64,000 nt of DNA from Eublepharis macularius (lineage: Eukaryota > Chordata > Lepidosauria > Squamata > Eublepharidae). Positions 59,210 to 64,000 of this stretch are shown piece by piece. The translations under genes were made by a program, and so were the position numbers. Location of the stretch: NCBI RefSeq assembly GCF_028583425.1, contig NC_072807.1:29827001-29891000 (forward strand). The letters are read 5' to 3'. Within the stretch, counting starts at the first letter, position 1. Every line of letters begins with the position of its first letter. The notes under the pieces were generated by a model. It did no database searches and was not told the origin of the DNA. It worked only from the letters and a program-made list of their open reading frames with translations.

Positions 59210-59375
59210 ATATCATTCATTCATTCATTCATATCCCACCTTTCACCCCTAGGGGGACCCAAAGTGACATGCACCATTCTCCTCTCCTCAATTTTATCCT
59301 CACAACAACCCTGTGGGATAGAATAGTCTGAGAGGGTGTGACTGGCCCCAGGTTGCCCAACGAGCTTCATCACTA
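59210..59375 (-). repeat. SINE (family B) with (ATTC)n tail
   Basis: ATTCATTCATTCATTCATAT is the tail, followed by CCCACCTTTCACCCCTAGGG and TCACAACAACCCTGTGGGAT. The head beyond GTTGCCCAACGAGC is lost. Confidence 0.7.
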
Positions 59376-59512
59376 CTGCATATGTTTCAGTTCCTTGAAC
59401 AAAGACTCATACTTGGACAATTCACAGCAGGCACATAAGGATTACAACATCCACTCCATAAAGCAAAGAAATAGACTGAGGATGCCATACTGGTACCTAG
59501 AAATAGCCGGGG

Positions 59513-59580
59513 AAAAGACAGCTGGGGGAAAAAAATGAAAACTCCAAGACAGCTGGGGGAAAAAATGAAAACTCCAGATT
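59513..59580 (+). repeat. 32-33 bp direct tandem duplication
   Basis: AAGACAGCTGGGGGAAAAAA and TGAAAACTCC occur twice in a row with one A length difference. Confidence 0.8.
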
Positions 59581-60109
59581 CCCCAGGCAACTTCTCATGT
59601 TGGGGACATGGAAAGCTTGCAACATTAATATTTAACATGGTCCACTGGATCACCTCAGGTTATATGATAAATGCAATATTATTTTAGCATTCTCGCTTTG
59701 AATAGGAGGATTTATTAAGCACCTGTTTCCTACGCCCTTAATTCTCCTCAGGCCCAACGGTCCCATGTTAAACATTAACAGCTGTTAAATGAAATTCAGT
59801 GAGCAGCCAGAGGAAGGATGAATCAGCATTTAACACATGCACACAAAGAGGACAAAGTCCCTTAGTAGGAGGTTTTGGAAAGGAAAGACTGGGGTAGCTT
59901 GCCAAAAGAGTTTATGGACCAACCGCCGGCTCTCAAGGAGAAGTTTACGCATGTAGGTTTTGGCCACATAGTAGCGGCACAATCCTAGTTCATAAAACAA
60001 CTGGAGCAGTACAGCCGGAGGGCAGATCTGTAAATAAGAACTGAATCTCTTGTGCCAGTTTGCCGAACTGCCTGGCAATCAGGGTCACCCACACCTCTTA
60101 ATTCTTACA

Positions 60110-60190
60110 GATGAACAGATGAGGCTGTCTTATTCCGAGTCAGACCTTCAGTATTGGCTACTCTGATTGGCTGTCCAGGTACAGAAAGAT
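60110..60190 (-). repeat. SINE (family D) 3' fragment
   Basis: TGAGGCTGTCTTATTCCGAG TCAGACC in reverse orientation is the usual 3' end of family D-type SINEs (a GACTCRGTATAAGGCAGC-like end). It is short and diverged. Confidence 0.4.
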
Positions 60191-60204
60191 CAACACCTGC
60201 TACG

Positions 60205-60432
60205 GAGGTTGCCCACTTCCAGGTGGGGTGTAGAGTTCTCCCAGAATTACAGCCGATTTTCATACTACAGAGATCCATTCTCCTAAAGGAAATGGCAGCA
60301 TTAGAGGGCATCGCATGATGCCTCTTTATGGCATCCCATCCGTGCTGAGTTCTCTTCACTCCCTAAGTTCTGCCCTCTCTGGACAACCCCTCCCCCCAAA
60401 TCTGCAGGAATTTCCCAATCTGGAATTGGAAA
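60205..60432. mobile_element. TAGGGTTGCCA-family copy, diverged
   Basis: TTGCCCACTTCCAGGTGGGG starts it, CATTCTCCTAAAGGAAATGG is inside, and CAGGAATTTCCCAATCTGG is near the end. Orientation is as at 27333-27546. Confidence 0.55.
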
Positions 60433-60640
60433 CTCTTCCCAGGAGGGGCTTAGAACATCTGCTTGGCAATTCCGACACCTCCAGTTCAGGCAAAAGGTGA
60501 TCTGAAAGAGCTCTTCTTGAGAAGACCCCCTGGAGAGCCACCAAGAGTCGGACTACACAATATTGACATTAATGGACTGATGGTGTTAATATAAGGCAGG
60601 GCTTTTGTGTGTGCGCGTGCGTGCGCGCTTGCATGCTGAG

Positions 60641-60855
60641 AGCCAGTTTGGTGTAGTGGTTAAGAGCGGCAGGACTCTAATCTGGAGAGCCGGGTTTGAT
60701 TCCCCACTCCTCCACTTGAAGCCAGCTGGGTGACCCTGGGTCAGTCACAGCTCTCTCGGAGCTTTCTCAGCCCCACCCACCTCATAGGGTGTTTTGTTGT
60801 GGGGATAATAACAACATACTTTGTAAACCGCTCTGAGTGGGAGTTAAGTCATCCA

Positions 60856-60904
<49 letters not shown>

Positions 60905-60905
60905 A
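60641..60905 (+). repeat. tRNA-derived SINE (family A), full length with (TTG)n tail
   Basis: The head GTTTGGTGTAGTGGTTAAGA holds an RNA polymerase III A box, GGTTTGATTCC is the B box, followed by GTGACCCTGGGTCAGTCACA and GTAAACCGCTCTGAGTGGG. The tail is about 15 TTG triplets (60858-60904). This is the reference copy for the family in this window. Confidence 0.9.
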
Positions 60906-61224
60906 TGCGTGCATGTGTGTAACTTCTACCTAAAATATTTGAACTGGACGCACGAGGGATTGTACATGGGAACTTCCACCTCTAAACTATGGTCTCATGT
61001 GGTGTGTGGGAATAAGACCCACATTCTTATGCAAAGCGGATACACACAACACAGCCTGAGGTGACTTGTTCAGCAGGGGGGTGTGATAGTGTTGAATGCC
61101 TTTTGTGAAGGCATGTTCTTCTTTGTGAACTTTACAGTCTTTCTTGGTCTCTCTTCAGGTATCTGCACCGGGGCAGAAGTAAACTTCGGAACATTCTAGA
61201 ACATTAGACAAGGAGCTGGTCTTT

Positions 61225-61430
61225 CCCTATCGAGCGTACCTTTAATTCCACCCTCCAAGGAACTCAGCGTGGAATACGTGTTTTCCCCTTTCCCCCATTT
61301 TATTCTCACAACAACCACTTGGTGAGGCAGGTTAGGAATCGGATGAAAGAGAGTGTCTTAGCTTGGTGGGAGTCGTGGGATTTGAACGTAGGGATCCTAG
61401 TTCAACGTTCTAACCACACAAGTTACTAAT
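61225..61430 (-). repeat. SINE (family B)
   Basis: TTATTCTCACAACAACCACT, GGTGAGGCAGGTTAGG and GTGGGATTTGAACGTAGGG mark it, in minus orientation. Confidence 0.65.
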
Positions 61431-62359
61431 TTCTCCATACACACACCCAAAAAGGGGATTCCTTAGTATATACAAATGTTCTTAGAGGTAGTTTGTTTCC
61501 TCTTAGCCCTCTAACTACAGCATCAGCAGCCGTTAGGACAACATTCTCTCTGCCATCATTTACTCTTCGACCACTTCTGCATATCTCTCTGGGGACCTTA
61601 AGTGGTTTTCTTTTCTATATGTTTTGGAAGATCATTCCGTTTTTATTTCTCTAGCCCACTGCAACCTTCCTCCCCTGTCCTAAGGAACAGTCAAATGATA
61701 CTGACAACTATATATGAGCTGTTCACCATGAATAAATCTTCTGAAATGCTGCCACCAAACAGAAACTCACATATAGTTCTGTGTAATAAAGGTTGGAAAG
61801 CTTTTCCAACTTTTAGAAGGGCAGATGTGGTTCAGAGACTGTACTGGCCTTTACTTAAATGTAAGGTTGGAGTAACATGAAGGCTCTATTTTCTGAGTCA
61901 AAACAACTTGAATTCTTACACAAACATGCCATAATTGAAGCTGGTCTGATCTACGCATTCAGAATAATCGTGCAGTACAGCCTTGTGTGGGACTTAAAAT
62001 TGTAATGCTCCTCTAAAACTCACCCTAAGCTAGTACATCAAGAAGTCAGTTGGGCTAGGACCTTTGTCACTGATGAGCTAGCTTTCTAAATGCGGGAAGT
62101 TTTTATATGGGGGAGGTTTGAGAATTTGAACAATACAATTTAAGACCTGCAGTCTCAAGTTATTCAGTCCCTCCCAACATGCTTATTCTTAACAGGCAAG
62201 ATCTCAGAAACAGTCCCAGACATTTTGCTAGTACAGTAAGAAATGGCACATGCAAATCTAACAACTAAAACTAGCCATTTCAGATCTGTGTCCCCAGTGC
62301 CCCATTCTTCCAAAGCTACCCTTTCGGACTTAATTATCAAGGCCGTACTTGTAATAATC
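61431..62359. other. No recognised feature
   Basis: AT-rich sequence with a 92-codon chance frame. Confidence 0.5.
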
Positions 62360-62580
62360 ATAACAGTAGTAAACTAGTAATAACTGTGCTTATATACCAC
62401 TCTTCTGGACATATTAGTGCTCCACTCAGAGTGGTGAACAAAGTCAGTTTTATTATTACCTCCAAACTACAGCTGGGGAGCTGGGGCTGAGAGGATTGGC
62501 TTATCCAAGGCCACCTGCCGAGCTCACGGCAGTAATGGGATTCGAACCAGCAGAGTGCTGACTCGCAACCCAACCAGTCT
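62360..62580 (-). repeat. tRNA-derived SINE (family C), first of two adjacent copies
   Basis: The minus strand has CTGGTTCGAATCCCATTACT, with a perfect GGTTCGAATCC B box, and a 3' end AGTGCTCCACTCAGAGTGG in the reverse sense. The neighbour at 62590-62812 is the same family and orientation. Confidence 0.8.
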
Positions 62581-62589
62581 GCTAAAGCA

Positions 62590-62812
62590 GCTCTCTGTAA
62601 TAATAACTGTACTTACATACTGTTCATCTAGGCAGATTAGTGTCCCGTTCAGAGTGGTGAACAGTCAGTTTTATTAGTATCCCCACAATACAGCTGGGCT
62701 GAGAGGAGTGGCTCACTTGCTGAGTTCATGCTGAGTTCATGGCAGTAATGGGATTCGAACCAGCAGAGTGCTGATTTGCAACTCATCCACTTAACCACTG
62801 TGCTACAGCCAT
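62590..62812 (-). repeat. tRNA-derived SINE (family C), second adjacent copy
   Basis: The head on the minus strand is GGCTGTAGCACAGTGGTTAA (A box region), with CTGGTTCGAATCCCATTACT as the B box region. A 12-bp stretch TGAGTTCATGCT/GGC is locally duplicated near 62720. Confidence 0.8.
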
Positions 62813-63728
62813 TTTGTAAGGGAAAACACCCAACTTTGATTATGTAGTGGTATTTAACAGTGGTTTAATTAGGACAGTAATTAGTTGGGGCACCAGCTCC
62901 CAGCCATGAATAATACTTTATGCCACTTGCATTACATTTCAGAGTGGAGACACACAGCACTCACTGTGCAGAAGTATCCTAGCTCTTTTGTCCCCATTTC
63001 ACTTCTATTTCAGCCAAGGCTTTATGAAGCTTTTCACTTTCACCTTCCCAGAAATGCTCACGCTTATTTTAATCCTGCACCTTAATGGTGCGCAATCACC
63101 ACCTTTTCTCCAACTCCTGATTTCCAAGAAGTGGCCTTTTATAGTCAAAAGACGAGTACATTGGCTTGAAGTGATTCCGTAATGGCAACATCTACTGCTT
63201 AGTAATGGTCACCTAGCGTCCTAGTTCTAGCTACTAATAATTCACCATAAGCCCTCAAAGCATTTCTACATTTCTTGCTTCACAGTTATATTTTGTGCAT
63301 GAGCCACAGCTGAGCTTGGAAGGGGACACATGGGAGCAGAGATTGTGCGTGCTCTGCAGGAAAAGACACAGCATTCCCAGGTATACTATCAGACGAAGCT
63401 GTGCTCTCAGCACGAAGGTGCTGCAATTTTGCTAGCGCTAAGCAGCAAAAGACACCTTGACCCAATTGATCCTAGAACTAGAAATAACAAATGGAATGGA
63501 ATGGAATTACCCATTGCACTGTCCATTAAAGAGAGCTGATAAAGCACACACACACACAGAGAATGAGAACCAAGAGCCAGTTTCTATATTTCAGGATCTG
63601 CAATGCAGTTAATACAATACCACTGTGTATAATTAAGCAGCTCAGGTCACAGATACTCAGATCCAATTTTATTCCAGAGCTACTCTTGTATTTGTATCAC
63701 TCCTCAGCTGCTTCCATGTGGTGATGAT
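62813..63728. other. No gene; short (CA)n
   Basis: A CACACACACACA run lies near 63545. Nothing else is recognised. Confidence 0.5.
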
Positions 63729-64000
63729 TAGAGATGGGCACGAAATGGGGAAAAACTGAACCATGCAGTTCGTGGTTCGTCAGATTTCACAAACCACGAA
63801 CTTTCACGAACCCGCCCCTGGTTCGCAAACCAGTTCATTTGGTTTGTGAAAACGTCACGTCCGGGTAAGAAAAACACCACTTCCGGGCCAGCAGAAGGTC
63901 ACTTCTGGGTCAGCAGAACGTCTGTAGGAAGTCCATCCCCTGTTGGCTAGGAAACTGATTGATTGGCACCAGGCTGTCTCCAGTCATGAACCAAAAAATG
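63729..64000 (+). mobile_element. Start of a hAT-like element, cut by the window end
   Basis: It begins TAGAGATGGGCACGAAA, an end I associate with squamate hAT-type non-autonomous elements. It continues with runs of GTTCGTGGTTCG and CACGAACC. An internal pair CACTTCCGGGCCAGCAGA and CACTTCTGGGTCAGCAGA is duplicated about 24 bp apart. The right end lies outside. Confidence 0.45.

Larger units (their letters stand above)
58564..60109. other. No gene beyond the SINE and duplication listed
   Basis: No exon-like block is seen on either strand. Confidence 0.5.

Noticed and set aside
60641..60730. tRNA gene
   Set aside because: The A and B boxes belong to the head of a SINE; it does not fold as a full tRNA and is followed by SINE body and tail.
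60730..61064. Frames with long Cys or Leu runs
   Set aside because: They are translations of the (TTG)n tail of a SINE.
47906..64000. Search for the usual downstream neighbours (BCL2L10, GNB5 in mammals)
   Set aside because: No BH-domain or WD-repeat coding segment was found on either strand.

Overview
This window is vertebrate nuclear DNA, most likely from a squamate reptile (lizard). The evidence is an intron-containing protein kinase gene with vertebrate-type splice sites and a CpG-island promoter. It lies in a background of several tRNA-derived SINE families, CR1-type and other LINE 3' ends, many Penelope-like retroelement (PLE) fragments, and short hAT- and Harbinger-like DNA transposons. 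I cannot name the species.

Only one host gene is well supported: MAPK6 (ERK3, an atypical MAP kinase) on the + strand. A CpG island at about 32.94-33.74 kb holds the probable non-coding exon 1, with its donor at 33263. Exon 2 (39541-40730) carries a long 5'UTR with many upstream ATGs, then the start codon at 40176. Coding exons follow at 41415-41559, 42435-42599, 44469-44670 and 45487-46582. Together they give an uninterrupted 720-residue protein with the SEG activation motif and the MK5-docking FHIEDE motif. The 3'UTR runs to a poly(A) signal at 47881.

Upstream of the gene (1-32.9 kb) I see no host exon, only interspersed repeats. The clearest are two hAT-like elements with 8-bp target duplications (1234-1576, 10347-10599) and a self-inverted PLE copy (7457-7952). 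A Harbinger-like element sits inside another PLE end (8223-8661). A 1.5-kb 5'-truncated PLE encodes part of a reverse transcriptase and a GIY-YIG nuclease and has a perfect 12-bp target duplication (22963-24483). Two LINE 3' ends lie head to head (30065-31228), and a TIR element is present as four tandem units (31793-32540) just before the promoter.

Downstream (47.9-64 kb) there is again no host exon. It holds a 61-bp minisatellite of about 15 units (51065-51960), PLE copies with hairpin structure (53678-54204, 58384-58552), an almost perfect 85-bp-arm inverted-repeat MITE (54673-54857), more SINEs, and the start of a hAT-like element running off the end.

Nothing here amounts to a new biochemical system. 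The most distinctive signal is the recurrent PLE insertion in which the 5' part is an inverted copy of the element's own 3' end, flanked by direct target duplications.
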